NCBI RefSeq assembly: GCF_017115045.1
Contig: NZ_JABXKK010000113.1
Coordinates: forward strand, 1 to 64,000
Direction of reading: 5' to 3'
DNA length: 64,000 nt
From: Nostoc sp. NMS8
GTDB taxonomy: Bacteria; Cyanobacteriota; Cyanobacteriia; Cyanobacteriales; Nostocaceae
The notes under the pieces are model-generated. The model did not search any database. It was not told the origin of the DNA and saw nothing but the letters and a program-made list of their open reading frames with translations. The translations under genes were made by a program, and so were the position numbers. Shown in pieces: positions 1 through 9,184 of this stretch (position 1 is the stretch's first letter; each line of letters begins with the position of its first letter).

Positions 1-51
1 GGGGTAGCCCTACGCAAAAATAGCTCGATGCCAGGTTTATTCTTACAAACT

Positions 52-88
52 AAAACCCCCTAGCTCTCATAACAGCTAGGGGGTTTTT
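52..88. terminator. Rho-independent terminator
   Basis: A perfect 14-bp stem (52-65 with 74-87) encloses an 8-base loop. The right arm runs into a T-tract, and the left arm starts with A-residues, so it could act on both strands. The gene it serves probably lies left of the window, because no coding region is visible before it. Confidence 0.8.
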
Positions 89-534
89 GTTTATCCCAGC
101 ATTCATGCCACATTAGATTAAAGTATTTACCGAAAAATAGACTAGATAAAGAAAGATTTTAACTTCTAAAACTAAATTTAGATTTAGATATGGCGATCGC
201 GTCACAAGAAAGTGCCAAAATGGATCTTGCTGACCCCCAGAACTTAATTATGTTTCAGAGAATTAGGCTTGTTTTTTCAGCACAGGGTTAAGCAGAAATC
301 AACTGTGCTTGAAAATTTGTTAAACTTTACGACTATTAAGTATGCCAGCTTCCTTGTGTAGCGGAGAGAAGTCTTACAATCTAATAGGCTGAACATTTAA
401 AGTTGTGATTTTTCACCAAACACATCTACACAAAAAGGTAGACTTAGTTGCCTAACCCTTTTGGATAACCATGTGTAATATGTTACTTATCTCTATATCA
501 CTTAGTCGTTAATAACTAGCTATTAATACAAAAA
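89..534. other. Gene-free spacer upstream of the 109-aa gene
   Basis: This is AT-rich sequence with one HIP1 octamer at 193-200 and no ORF with a plausible start. It presumably holds the promoter of the gene at 535, but I could not pick a convincing -35/-10 pair. Confidence 0.5.
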
Positions 535-864
535 ATGTCACTTAAAATAGTTCATAGCTTTGATGGCAGTTTCACTCTTGAAGCACAAGCTCAAGAAACT
601 CTATTTAATTTGTTGACCAGTGTTGCTTTCTTGAACCAAATTTGCCAACAGTTGGGATGTGAGCAACTTAAATTTACAGAATTACTTTTCCAGCCAGTTC
701 CTTACAGCTTAACTACCACAAAAGGAATGCCAGCAGAATTTGAAAAATATCATGAATCTGATGAATATGCCATTATTAACGTGCCACCAAATTTCATGTT
801 CAGTGCTAAGATTTTTCAACCCAGTCGCCTTTGTGCAATTTACCAAAAATTGGATAATGCTTAA
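535..864 (+). CDS. Hypothetical protein, 109 aa
   Basis: A small soluble protein that I do not recognise. The sequence shows no signal peptide, no membrane segment and no obvious nucleotide- or metal-binding motif. The composition is ordinary, mixed hydrophobic and acidic. The ATG at 535 is the first start and follows an AT-rich leader without a strong Shine-Dalgarno, which is common in cyanobacteria. It reads in the same direction as the GIY-YIG gene 72 bp downstream and the kinase after that, so the three may be co-transcribed. No function is proposed. Confidence 0.6.
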   Translation: MSLKIVHSFDGSFTLEAQAQETLFNLLTSVAFLNQICQQLGCEQLKFTELLFQPVPYSLTTTKGMPAEFEKYHESDEYAIINVPPNFMFSAKIFQPSRLCAIYQKLDNA

Positions 865-936
865 TTTTCAAGATGATTTTTCCCTAATTAGCAATTCTCA
901 ATTATGAAGGCAAATAGTAAGTTTAATATTTGATAT

Positions 937-1485
937 ATGGCTTCTGAAACGAATCTTTCTTCTTTAGCAGTTCTAGAATACATTCCTTATATTGACGATC
1001 GCGGCCAACTACCCGAACAATTTCAGGGTAAAATTGGTGTATATGCTATTTTTGACCAAGAAAAAGCGCTGCAATTTGTAGGATACTCTCGTGATGTTTA
1101 TCTCAGCCTTAAGCAGCATTTAGTCCGCCAGGCACAGCAATGCTATTGGGTAAAAGTTCAAACTATTGAACGCCCTAGTCGCACAATTTTAGAAAATACT
1201 GAAAATGCTTGGATTGCTGAAAATGGCAGTGTGCCCTGGGGCAATGGGGATAACAAGGAAAAATGGACTCATCCCATTGATGTCAAAGTAGTAATGACAC
1301 CTGAAGAACAGGCAAAATATCAAAATCCAGCTAATGATGAATTAGCACAAATAAAAGTTCTTAAAAATGTTGCACGGAGAGTAGAAGCAGAAATTTCAGC
1401 GCAATTGCTAGAAGTACGCGGTTTGCAAATGCAAATTCGCTTCAATCCTAAATTGAAGGAAGAAGGTTTACTAGATTTGAAATGA
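937..1485 (+). CDS. GIY-YIG nuclease-domain protein
   Basis: A 182-residue protein with a single GIY-YIG-like domain in its N-terminal half. The GIY equivalent is GVYAIF (near residue 34) and the YIG equivalent is FVGYSRD (near 48). A glutamate-containing segment, ILENTENAWIAENG, follows where the catalytic Glu is expected. The C-terminal half is helical and charged. Classical GIY-YIG enzymes cut DNA, but this short stand-alone version lacks the UvrC or homing-endonuclease accessory domains, so its substrate is unknown. Similar single-domain proteins occur in other cyanobacteria. It starts with ATG at 937 and ends 48 bp before the kinase gene. Confidence 0.75.
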   Translation: MASETNLSSLAVLEYIPYIDDRGQLPEQFQGKIGVYAIFDQEKALQFVGYSRDVYLSLKQHLVRQAQQCYWVKVQTIERPSRTILENTENAWIAENGSVPWGNGDNKEKWTHPIDVKVVMTPEEQAKYQNPANDELAQIKVLKNVARRVEAEISAQLLEVRGLQMQIRFNPKLKEEGLLDLK

Positions 1486-1533
1486 AGGTAGTTTTGGGGA
1501 AAACTATCTTATGAATATCGCTTCTAATCTCCT

Positions 1534-2997
1534 ATGACAATACAACTGCTGAACGATCGCTATCAAGTTATCCGCACATTGGGCGCTGGTGGGTTTGGTG
1601 AAACCTATCTAGCTGAAGACACCTATATGCCTTCAAAGCGCCATTGTGTGGTTAAACAGCTAAGACCGATTCACAACAATCCCCAAATTTACCAGTTGGT
1701 GCAAGAGAGATTTCAACGCGAAGCAGCTATTTTAGAAGAACTCGGTGGTGCAAATGAGCAAATTCCGGCATTGTATGCCTACTTCTCCTCAAGCGGACAA
1801 TTTTACTTAGTTCAGGAGTGGATTGAGGGCGATACCCTAACTGGAAAAGTCCAGAAGCAGGGGCTATTTAGTGAAGGTGCTGTTCAGGAATTATTCATGA
1901 ATTTATTACCCGTCCTAGATTACGTTCACTCCAAGCATATCGTTCACCGCGATATTAAACCGGATAATATCATTGTGCGCCATCGAGACGGTAAACCAGT
2001 GCTGATTGATTTTGGCGCTATACGGGAATCGATGGGAACAGTAGTAAATTCTCAAGGCAATCCTACTAGTTCGATTGTAATTGGTACACCTGGCTATATG
2101 CCGAGTGAACAAGCCGCAGGTAGACCAGTTTTTTCTAGTGATTTATACAGTTTAGGAATGACGGTAATTTATTTGCTGACTGGGAGACAGGCGCAACAAC
2201 TAGAAACCGATTCCCAAACGGGTGAAATTGTGTGGCGACAGTATGCGAGTCATGTTAGCCCAATTATGGCAGGAGTTATTGATAAAGCGATCGCATATCA
2301 TCCACGCGATCGCTACCCTACAGCCAGAGGAATGCTAGATACTTTGCAGAGCATAGCAAATCCAATTCCACCGACACAACCCCTCTTGACTCAACCGACT
2401 GTAGTCTCTGCACCCCCGCCTCAGACGCTACCTGTCAAGCCGCAGCCTACTCCTCAAAGTAATCAACCAAATGGTATTCTCATCGGTGCTTTAGTTGCAG
2501 GTGGGCTAATCGGTGCATCTGTGATTATTACTCAAGTGTTACCAAAATCTTCTCAACCCATAGCAGACAAAGTGGTATTACCTTCAGAAACACCCTCAAC
2601 TATCACCAGCCCAGTGATAGAAACTCCCAAATTTACACCAACTCCCCCATCTGTTCCTATTCAATCTATACCTTTTTCAACTACATCAATACCGCCAGTT
2701 GATACCCCGACTCTCAACAATTATTTCTGGCTTTCCAAAAGACTTGTAACTGATGCAGATTTGAATGGTAAGAACAGTTTTGAACTAGATATTATGCGAA
2801 ATTCGATTTTTGCAATTTATGGTCGCCGTTTTAACACTCCTGAATTACAAAATTACTTTGATAACCAATCTTGGTATCGTCCTATATATTCACCAGAAGA
2901 ATTTTCACCTAAATTGCTGTCAAAATTAGAGCAACAGAATGTAGAGTATATCAACAAATATCAAGACCGTAACGGCTTAAGATATTTTAAGAAATAA
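1534..2997 (+). CDS. Ser/Thr protein kinase with C-terminal YARHG domain
   Basis: A 487-residue Hanks-type (PknB-like) kinase. The glycine loop GAGGFG is at residues 17-22, the ATP-binding lysine is near K41, the catalytic HRDIKPDN lies around 137-144 and the magnesium-binding DFG starts near D159. A Pro/Gln/Thr-rich linker leads to a membrane segment at about 314-336, then a second Pro/Thr-rich linker. The last roughly 90 residues form a YARHG domain (motif AIYGRRF), a presumed extracytoplasmic module of unknown ligand. The topology therefore suggests an inner-membrane receptor kinase with an outer sensor. All catalytic residues look intact. Substrates cannot be inferred from the neighbours. 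Confidence 0.93.
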   Translation: MTIQLLNDRYQVIRTLGAGGFGETYLAEDTYMPSKRHCVVKQLRPIHNNPQIYQLVQERFQREAAILEELGGANEQIPALYAYFSSSGQFYLVQEWIEGDTLTGKVQKQGLFSEGAVQELFMNLLPVLDYVHSKHIVHRDIKPDNIIVRHRDGKPVLIDFGAIRESMGTVVNSQGNPTSSIVIGTPGYMPSEQAAGRPVFSSDLYSLGMTVIYLLTGRQAQQLETDSQTGEIVWRQYASHVSPIMAGVIDKAIAYHPRDRYPTARGMLDTLQSIANPIPPTQPLLTQPTVVSAPPPQTLPVKPQPTPQSNQPNGILIGALVAGGLIGASVIITQVLPKSSQPIADKVVLPSETPSTITSPVIETPKFTPTPPSVPIQSIPFSTTSIPPVDTPTLNNYFWLSKRLVTDADLNGKNSFELDIMRNSIFAIYGRRFNTPELQNYFDNQSWYRPIYSPEEFSPKLLSKLEQQNVEYINKYQDRNGLRYFKK

Positions 2998-3085
2998 GTT
3001 TTTCATAAGGAGAGAGTGGTGACTGGAAAGAATAACCAATACTTAAGCCTGGCTCTTTAGGATCTTCAAAACTTAGAGGCAATCA

Positions 3086-3120
3086 ACAAACAAGCTACTT
3101 CGGTAGCATAGCTTGTTTGT
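3086..3120. terminator. Hairpin with UUCG loop, probable 3' end of kinase mRNA
   Basis: Residues 86-97 and 109-120 of this kilobase form a 12-bp inverted repeat. Alternatively GCTAC-TTCG-GTAGC can form inside, capped by the very stable UUCG tetraloop. It lies 90 bp after the kinase stop. There is no long T-tract, so the terminator call is tentative. Confidence 0.45.
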
Positions 3121-3195
3121 CGCGCTTCTGATTACAAAAGAACATACTAAATTTATCCTGCCAACTTCTTTCGATGCGATCGCTAGATCAAATTA

Positions 3196-3232
3196 AAGAA
3201 GAATGCAAAATTCTAAATTTTGCATTCTTCTT
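3196..3232. terminator. Perfect 17-bp hairpin, bidirectional terminator candidate
   Basis: The arms 3196-3212 and 3216-3232 are exact reverse complements around a CTA loop. The outer parts are A-rich on the left and T-rich on the right, giving T-rich tails in both directions. The position between convergent genes fits a shared terminator. Confidence 0.55.
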
Positions 3233-3346
3233 GCTCATGCATTCAAATCTCAGCGTGCGATCGCCTATCTGTTCATAGACTCATCAAGTCCACATTGCTT
3301 GATAATTAGTATATAATACAACCCTTAAAATTAATGAAGTAAACTA

Positions 3347-4486
3347 CTATAATCTGTGGGACAGCAGTTGGGCAATTTGCTGATTAATAGTTGCAACATC
3401 AAAACGCAGACTAGCCGTAGTCCTGGCATTATTAGCTATAGTTGCAGTTATTTCTGTCTCTTGAAGACAAGTAATTATTACTTGTGCTAGTTCTTCGGGT
3501 TCTCCTGGTGTGACTAGAAAACCATTAAGTCCATGTTCTACTAATTCCATTACACCCCCAGCTTTGGCTGCAACGACAGGTTTTCCGCATAGCATCGCCT
3601 CAACAATTACTCTACCAAAGGGTTCTGGAGAAGTAGAGGTATGTGCTACTAAGTTACAAGCTGCCATTAACTGGGGAATATCAGAACGAAATCCTAAAAA
3701 CTTGACGCGGTTTTCTAGTCCCAGTTGGGTAACTTGTTGGTGTAAATCTTGGACATACTCTTGTTCGCCAAATAGTGCATCACCAACTAAAATTACTGTC
3801 ACTTCTGGCGGACATTTAGCAAGGGCATCAATTAAAATATGCTGCCCTTTCCAAGGTGCAAGACGGCTAAAGTGTCCAACAACAAATTTTCCTTGCAATT
3901 CTAACTGTTGCTGTAATTTATTAATATCAGATTCATCAACTTGATAAGTTTTTGGATCAAAGCTATTATAGATAACTTCAATAATATTTTGCCTTCCTCC
4001 TGCTTGTACAAAGGCTGTTTTACTAGCTTGAGAATTAGCAATTACTAGTGATGCAAAACGGTTAGCTAAATTAATAGCAATGCGAAGATTAGTTTGACTA
4101 AAATGTTCTTTGGAAAGAATATCATGTAAATGATAGACTAGAGGACGACGACTAAAAAAACTTGCTAATGCTCCTACAACTAATGCTTTTTGGGTGTTGG
4201 CATAGATTAGATCGTATTTACGGGCTTTTTTAACTACCTTAGTAATCAGAGGTGCAAGTTGTCCGATACTCTTGAATCCTTGTAGCAAACTGCTTTCTTT
4301 GCGAACTTGGATTGCTTGAGTTGCGAGAACTTCTACCGGAATATTATTTTGCTGTAGTAAATCTTTAAATGGGCCATCTGCAAATAAACCGACTAAAGCG
4401 CGATCGCCATAAGGTTTAGCAATATCTATTAAACATAATTCGGCACCGCCTGGTTTGCCACTTTGATCTAAAAAAAGAATTTTCAT
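3347..4486 (-). CDS. Glycosyltransferase family 4
   Basis: A 379-residue GT-B fold glycosyltransferase of the GT4 (RfaB/WbpX-like) type. The N-terminus has the GGAE loop of the acceptor domain (residues 13-16). The C-terminal nucleotide-sugar domain carries the retaining-enzyme EX7E motif, EPFGRVIVE, followed by GKPVVAAKAGG. Such enzymes add hexoses during exopolysaccharide, lipopolysaccharide or glycolipid assembly at the cytoplasmic face of the membrane. The start has a good Shine-Dalgarno (AAGGA) in the upstream TAAGGAAAATTA. A second GT4 gene lies 109 bp upstream on the same strand, so the two are probably one operon. The donor and acceptor sugars cannot be read from sequence. Confidence 0.9.
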   Translation of the reverse strand: MKILFLDQSGKPGGAELCLIDIAKPYGDRALVGLFADGPFKDLLQQNNIPVEVLATQAIQVRKESSLLQGFKSIGQLAPLITKVVKKARKYDLIYANTQKALVVGALASFFSRRPLVYHLHDILSKEHFSQTNLRIAINLANRFASLVIANSQASKTAFVQAGGRQNIIEVIYNSFDPKTYQVDESDINKLQQQLELQGKFVVGHFSRLAPWKGQHILIDALAKCPPEVTVILVGDALFGEQEYVQDLHQQVTQLGLENRVKFLGFRSDIPQLMAACNLVAHTSTSPEPFGRVIVEAMLCGKPVVAAKAGGVMELVEHGLNGFLVTPGEPEELAQVIITCLQETEITATIANNARTTASLRFDVATINQQIAQLLSHRL

Positions 4487-4595
4487 TAATTTTCCTTATA
4501 ATATAATACTATTCAGTAGAAACGTGAAATGTTACTGGGCTTTGCCCTTTTACACCAACACGTTTATACAAAATTGACCGACCGTCTTTACTTCT

Positions 4596-5768
4596 TTAAT
4601 TTAATAAAACATCCCGCACTTGCAGGGCAATTTGATTCCAATCAAAGTGTTTGGTAGCATACTGGCGGCAGGCTTCTCGTGATGGTGTGGCGATATTTCC
4701 CAAAAGTACTTGCTCTAATTTTGCTGCAATAGCTGAGGCTTCTATTGAAGCAGTAATTAAATCAGGTGAAAATTCTGATAAAATTTCTGGCATTCCCCCA
4801 ACTGGAGTACATAAAACAGGAGTACCACAGGCTAGAGATTCAACTATTACTAATCCAAATCCTTCAAAAGATTGACTAGGCATTATAGTCAATTTAGCAG
4901 CTTGGTAAGCTATAGGTAATTGCTCATCAGGGAGAAAACCTAAAAATTTAACGTTGTCGTCTAGTCCTAATTCTGTAGCCTGTTGTTGTAGTGCAGCTTG
5001 GATGTGACCGCGACCTGCGATCGCAAGCCAAACATCTGGTATTCTGGGCTTAATTATAGCTAGTGCTTGCAATAATTTGTCAACTCCGGTTCGATGTACT
5101 AAGCGACGTGATGTAAATATAATTCGGCGATTAGTAGGCCAGCCTAGCTTTGTACAAGCCTCTTGGGGTGATAAATTTGGTTGAAACCAATTAATATCAA
5201 CTCCACCAGGAATAACATTAATTTTGCTCCACGGTACTTGATATTTTTGATGTAATATTTTACCAAATGCTTTGCTCAAAACAATGAAGCGATCGCAGCG
5301 ATTATAAGTGTTTTGTTCTATTAACCAGTGCTTGATTAAAAGACTAAGATTTTTATTAACTACCTCTTGCTGACTTTCAGAAGCCCAAGGGCCATGAAAG
5401 TTAAAAGTAACTGGTACTCCCTTTGGTAAAATATCTAAAAGAGGAAAGCTATATAATGCAAAGTGCAAATTAATAGCATCTGGTTTGCTAGTTCTTGTTT
5501 TCTGAAAATTAGTGCGAATTGACCATAATCTTTGCCAAATAGCACTATCAGGACTCGCCAAGTTAGTTAGCTTAATTTTTGAATTTAGTTCATCTTCTGG
5601 TAGACCAACTCCACATAATTCAATTTGGTCTTGATTTGCGGCTAATTTATGAGTTAGTTCATAAATATATCTTTCTAGTCCTCCAGGACTTTTGGGAAAC
5701 CAGCCTAATCCAAGGGTGGTAATAGATGCAGATGCGGAATTAAAACTTTTTTCTTTATTACCTGCCAT
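4596..5768 (-). CDS. Glycosyltransferase family 4
   Basis: A 390-residue second GT4 enzyme, first gene of the probable two-gene operon. It has the N-terminal GGLERYIYEL acceptor-domain loop (near residue 29), the SRRLVHRTG donor-domain segment and the EX7E motif EGFGLVIVE followed by CGTPVLCTPVGGMPEIL. An AGGAGA Shine-Dalgarno precedes the ATG. It is divergently oriented from the secreted beta-propeller gene at 6331 across a 562-bp AT-rich spacer, so a role in surface polysaccharide or glycoprotein assembly is plausible but inferred. Confidence 0.9.
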   Translation of the reverse strand: MAGNKEKSFNSASASITTLGLGWFPKSPGGLERYIYELTHKLAANQDQIELCGVGLPEDELNSKIKLTNLASPDSAIWQRLWSIRTNFQKTRTSKPDAINLHFALYSFPLLDILPKGVPVTFNFHGPWASESQQEVVNKNLSLLIKHWLIEQNTYNRCDRFIVLSKAFGKILHQKYQVPWSKINVIPGGVDINWFQPNLSPQEACTKLGWPTNRRIIFTSRRLVHRTGVDKLLQALAIIKPRIPDVWLAIAGRGHIQAALQQQATELGLDDNVKFLGFLPDEQLPIAYQAAKLTIMPSQSFEGFGLVIVESLACGTPVLCTPVGGMPEILSEFSPDLITASIEASAIAAKLEQVLLGNIATPSREACRQYATKHFDWNQIALQVRDVLLN

Positions 5769-6330
5769 CGAGATGTCTCCTATAAAATATATTAAAACAG
5801 TAGAGGCAATTTATGAGTTGCCCCTACAGCTTGTTGTATCTCAATCTGAACTACTAAAATTTACAAATACATACTAAGAATAAAATTCTTTTGTAGAACA
5901 CCAATTTATAAACTATTTATATATCAACGTCAACAAGGAATAAAAATTTGTGTTTTTATTAACCAGATAACACCGACTATGACAAATATGATACTAACCA
6001 ATCAAGAAACGTGAATGCTAGACAGTGAGAAGGATAAACCACTATACATTAATAACTTTTTCAGAATTTTGTATTATTTTTGACTATCTTTATTTAAAAG
6101 TAAGTAACCATTAATACATGAAAAAATATTTTTGGACAAATTAAATAATCATGTTGCTTTTATGAAGTTTATATAAATATTATTTTTCAAGTGTGTTTAT
6201 TTTTTATTCAATGCATTATCAGATTTCCTGTTTTTACATAACTTTAATTTTATTCAGTTAAAAATAGTTATGTTTCGTGCGGATTTGATAAAAAATGATT
6301 GTATATAAATAATTAAAAGTTTAAAACTAT
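5769..6330. other. Divergent AT-rich regulatory spacer
   Basis: 562 bp separating the glycosyltransferase operon (minus) from the propeller gene (plus). It is strongly AT-rich with long T and A runs and no credible ORF. It must contain promoters for both directions, but none matches consensus well enough to place. Confidence 0.5.
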
Positions 6331-8616
6331 ATGAAAAATAAATTATTGTTCCAGTTAGGAAAGCTCAGTCAGCAGATCCAGAAATTATCTAAAACTAGAT
6401 ATTTACAAAGAAGTAAAACTTTCAATTTTTTACTCAGTCTTGCTGTTGGAGTCATTGTTACTACCCTGGGAATAACAACAGACTGGGCCACGACTAAAAC
6501 ACCCACACTTACATACAAAACATCATGGATAAATAATATTACTGCCAATAAAAATCTGCTGGTACAAAACAATACTGCAACATCCACGCCTGCATACAAA
6601 ACATCGTGGATAGGTAATACTTTTGGTAGCGGTAATCTGCGAGTACAAAACAATATTGAGGCAATGTATGTTGCTCCTGATGGCACAGTTTATACTAACA
6701 GTCATTGGGATGAGGCGGGAATGGAGGCAGGAATATATAAGGATAGTAAGGTTATTGGTGCCATTGGTGATACTCACGGTTGGAGTCGTGGCGGTGGCAA
6801 AGCTGTAACAGTAAATAGTAAATATATTTACATTGCCATGACTCAAGGTTCGAGGGGTAAAACAAATGAAGATTACCCACCGGAAGGAACAACTTGGTAT
6901 TGCGTTAGACGCTATGACTTGTCAGGAAAACCTGCACCGTTTCCTAATGGACGTGGCTGGGATAAAAGTATGTTGATTACCAGTACTAAAAGCGAAGTCA
7001 CTGGATTAGCAACTGTGGAAAGCGAGTTGTATGTGAGTGATTTTGCTGCTAACCGGATTCGTGTCTATGATACTAATACGATGAAGGAACTCCGCAGCTT
7101 TACCATTGCTAATCCGGGAGCAATAACTATTGATCCACAAAAAAATCTGTGGATTATTCAAAGTAAAAATGGTAATAATCCTGCCAAAATTTTACATTAT
7201 TCCCAGAGTGGAAAGCAATTACCTCAACAAATTGCAGATATTGTTGAACCAACAGCGATCGCAATTGATCGTGAAGGTAAGTTGTTAGTGGCAGAAAATG
7301 GCCCGCGTCAGCAAATGTTAATTTATGACATCAAAAACCAGCCGATGCAGGTGGGTAGTTTTGGCAGTAAGGGTGGTATCTATACAGGAATTCCTGGTGA
7401 AGTTCGAGATTTGAAACTTTATGGACTTACTGGAGTCGGTACAGATACTTCAGGTAATATCTATATAAATAGTAATGGTTTCAACAAATCAGGAACAGAT
7501 TTGCGGAAATTTTCGCCATCGGGTAAGTTGATATGGCGATCGCTAGGATTAATATTCGTCGATAATGCAGATGCCGATCCTAAAACTGATGGTGTAGATT
7601 TATTCACCAAACAAGAACACTATTTGATGGACTACAGTAAGCCTGCTGGTAACCAATGGACTTACAAAGCCTATACCTTAAATGCTTTCAAATATCCTCA
7701 AGATCCACGGCTGCATACATCCCCAGATGGAACCTTTGTTCGCCGCATTCAAGGGAAGCCGTTTTTGTTCCTTACAGATATGTATAACAGCTTTCTGCAA
7801 ATATATCGTTTTAATCCAGCCACAGATGGCCAAATTGCCATACCAGCCGGAATGTTTGTCGGTACTAATGGTGCAGATAAACCATTTCTTAGCGGAAATT
7901 GGCCACCGCATCAACCAGAACAAGGAGAATGGATCTGGCGCGATCACAACGGTAATGGCAAATTTGAAAAGAACGAATACGATCGCAGCAAAGATTATCC
8001 TCATCTTGGTGGCTGGTGGGTAGACAGCAAAGGAGATGTTTGGAAAGCTTTGCGAACAGAAGATGGCATTCGACACTATCCTTTACAGGGAATAGATCCT
8101 AAAGGCAACCCCATCTACAGCTATAGTTCGATGGAAAAGCAAGCTACTCCCAAAATATTTAACGACTTGCGGCGGATCGAATATTTCCCTCAAACAGATA
8201 CGATGTATTTGTCAGGTTTTACAGTAGATCACCCCGCCTTCGGTGACGATACAGGAGTAGCTGGATCTGAGATTGTCCGTTTTGATAATTGGAGTCAAGG
8301 TAATCGTACTCCCAAGTGGCGAATTGTGATTCCTTACGACAGTGATGGTAAGCGGGAAGTATCTACAGCTGCAATGAGTGTGGCGGGAGACAATGTATTT
8401 GCCGTGACAGTTAAAACCGCAGAGGTATACGTCTACAATGCCACAACAGGAGTGGAAGTACAAAAGTTAAAACCAGGCCCAGAAGTTGGCAGCGAAAGTG
8501 GCTGGATTGATATACCCTATGGTATCCGTGCTTTTCGGCGTTCCAATGGTGAGTATCTGGTATTTGTAGAAGAAAATTGGAAAGGAAAAGTGATTATCTA
8601 TCGGCTACCGAATTGA
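6331..8616 (+). CDS. Secreted NHL/beta-propeller-like protein
   Basis: A 761-residue protein with a basic N-terminus and a hydrophobic segment (about residues 30-50) that looks like an uncleaved or long signal sequence. A 27-residue unit beginning YKTSWI is then duplicated in tandem (about residues 61-114). The rest resembles NHL/SMP-30-type propeller repeats: recurring ITIDPQKNLWI, IAIDREGKLLVAENG and TDTSGNIYINSNG blades. One calcium-loop-like stretch, DHNGNGKFEKNEYD, occurs near residue 540. It probably acts outside the cytoplasmic membrane. The neighbouring glycosyltransferases suggest a cell-surface role, but no enzymatic residues are evident. No Shine-Dalgarno precedes the ATG. Confidence 0.75.
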   Translation: MKNKLLFQLGKLSQQIQKLSKTRYLQRSKTFNFLLSLAVGVIVTTLGITTDWATTKTPTLTYKTSWINNITANKNLLVQNNTATSTPAYKTSWIGNTFGSGNLRVQNNIEAMYVAPDGTVYTNSHWDEAGMEAGIYKDSKVIGAIGDTHGWSRGGGKAVTVNSKYIYIAMTQGSRGKTNEDYPPEGTTWYCVRRYDLSGKPAPFPNGRGWDKSMLITSTKSEVTGLATVESELYVSDFAANRIRVYDTNTMKELRSFTIANPGAITIDPQKNLWIIQSKNGNNPAKILHYSQSGKQLPQQIADIVEPTAIAIDREGKLLVAENGPRQQMLIYDIKNQPMQVGSFGSKGGIYTGIPGEVRDLKLYGLTGVGTDTSGNIYINSNGFNKSGTDLRKFSPSGKLIWRSLGLIFVDNADADPKTDGVDLFTKQEHYLMDYSKPAGNQWTYKAYTLNAFKYPQDPRLHTSPDGTFVRRIQGKPFLFLTDMYNSFLQIYRFNPATDGQIAIPAGMFVGTNGADKPFLSGNWPPHQPEQGEWIWRDHNGNGKFEKNEYDRSKDYPHLGGWWVDSKGDVWKALRTEDGIRHYPLQGIDPKGNPIYSYSSMEKQATPKIFNDLRRIEYFPQTDTMYLSGFTVDHPAFGDDTGVAGSEIVRFDNWSQGNRTPKWRIVIPYDSDGKREVSTAAMSVAGDNVFAVTVKTAEVYVYNATTGVEVQKLKPGPEVGSESGWIDIPYGIRAFRRSNGEYLVFVEENWKGKVIIYRLPN

Positions 8617-8773
8617 GTATTTACAGTAATTGCGATACAAAACAGCCATAAGCTTGGTAGTCGGAGTAGCTGCGATCGTGAGAAACTCAAAAAAAGCAGC
8701 AGGTGAAATATGAAAAAACTCCGCGAGTTTACGAATGTGATTAACTATCAGCTTGTGCTGTCTACTCAAGACT

Positions 8774-9172
8774 TCAGAGTTTTATCTCAAGCATTGAAGA
8801 ATCGATATCTAAAAGCCAATTTTCATCAATAAACTCCAAATTCTCATTGTAAATAAGAACCAATTCACCTAAATTTTGAGCGTTTTTACTTGCCGTCTGT
8901 GTGCCATCAACAGCAGAAGCCATTAGGAAAAACTTGAGTTGTAGAAAGCGTTCTTTGTGGGTAACGCCAATAGAACTACTAACTAATTTTACTTTTAGTG
9001 TACGAGGCAAAGTAATTGTTTCATAATATTTATCTTGTTCATCCCAGTAGCCGCATATTTTATAATCAGATAGTTCTAGATGTTGTTTAACAAGAGCATT
9101 AGCATCTAAATTTTCTAATATTTCACTTAAATCTCGCCAAACTTGATGATTTCTTAATTCGAGTTTTGTCAT
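8774..9172 (-). CDS. Hypothetical protein, possible immunity-type partner
   Basis: A 132-residue acidic soluble protein that I do not recognise. No signal peptide or membrane segment is visible. It begins 12 bp after the stop of the 102-aa gene on the same strand, so the pair is probably co-transcribed. The acidic C-terminus (NLEFIDENWLLDIDSS) and size are what immunity or antitoxin proteins often show, but this is only a resemblance. Its nearest neighbours otherwise are the propeller gene (convergent) and the acetyltransferase. Confidence 0.6.
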   Translation of the reverse strand: MTKLELRNHQVWRDLSEILENLDANALVKQHLELSDYKICGYWDEQDKYYETITLPRTLKVKLVSSSIGVTHKERFLQLKFFLMASAVDGTQTASKNAQNLGELVLIYNENLEFIDENWLLDIDSSMLEIKL

Positions 9173-9184
9173 ATTTATGTGATT

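Larger units (their letters stand above)
2998..3346. other. Convergent spacer between kinase and glycosyltransferase
   Basis: 349 bp without a gene. It holds two strong hairpins (listed separately), two HIP1-like sites and AT-rich filler. Both flanking genes point into it. Confidence 0.6.

Noticed and set aside
6369..6846. Minus-strand ORFs inside the propeller gene
   Set aside because: They have unlikely Cys/Ile/Val-rich composition and lie fully inside a strong plus-strand gene.
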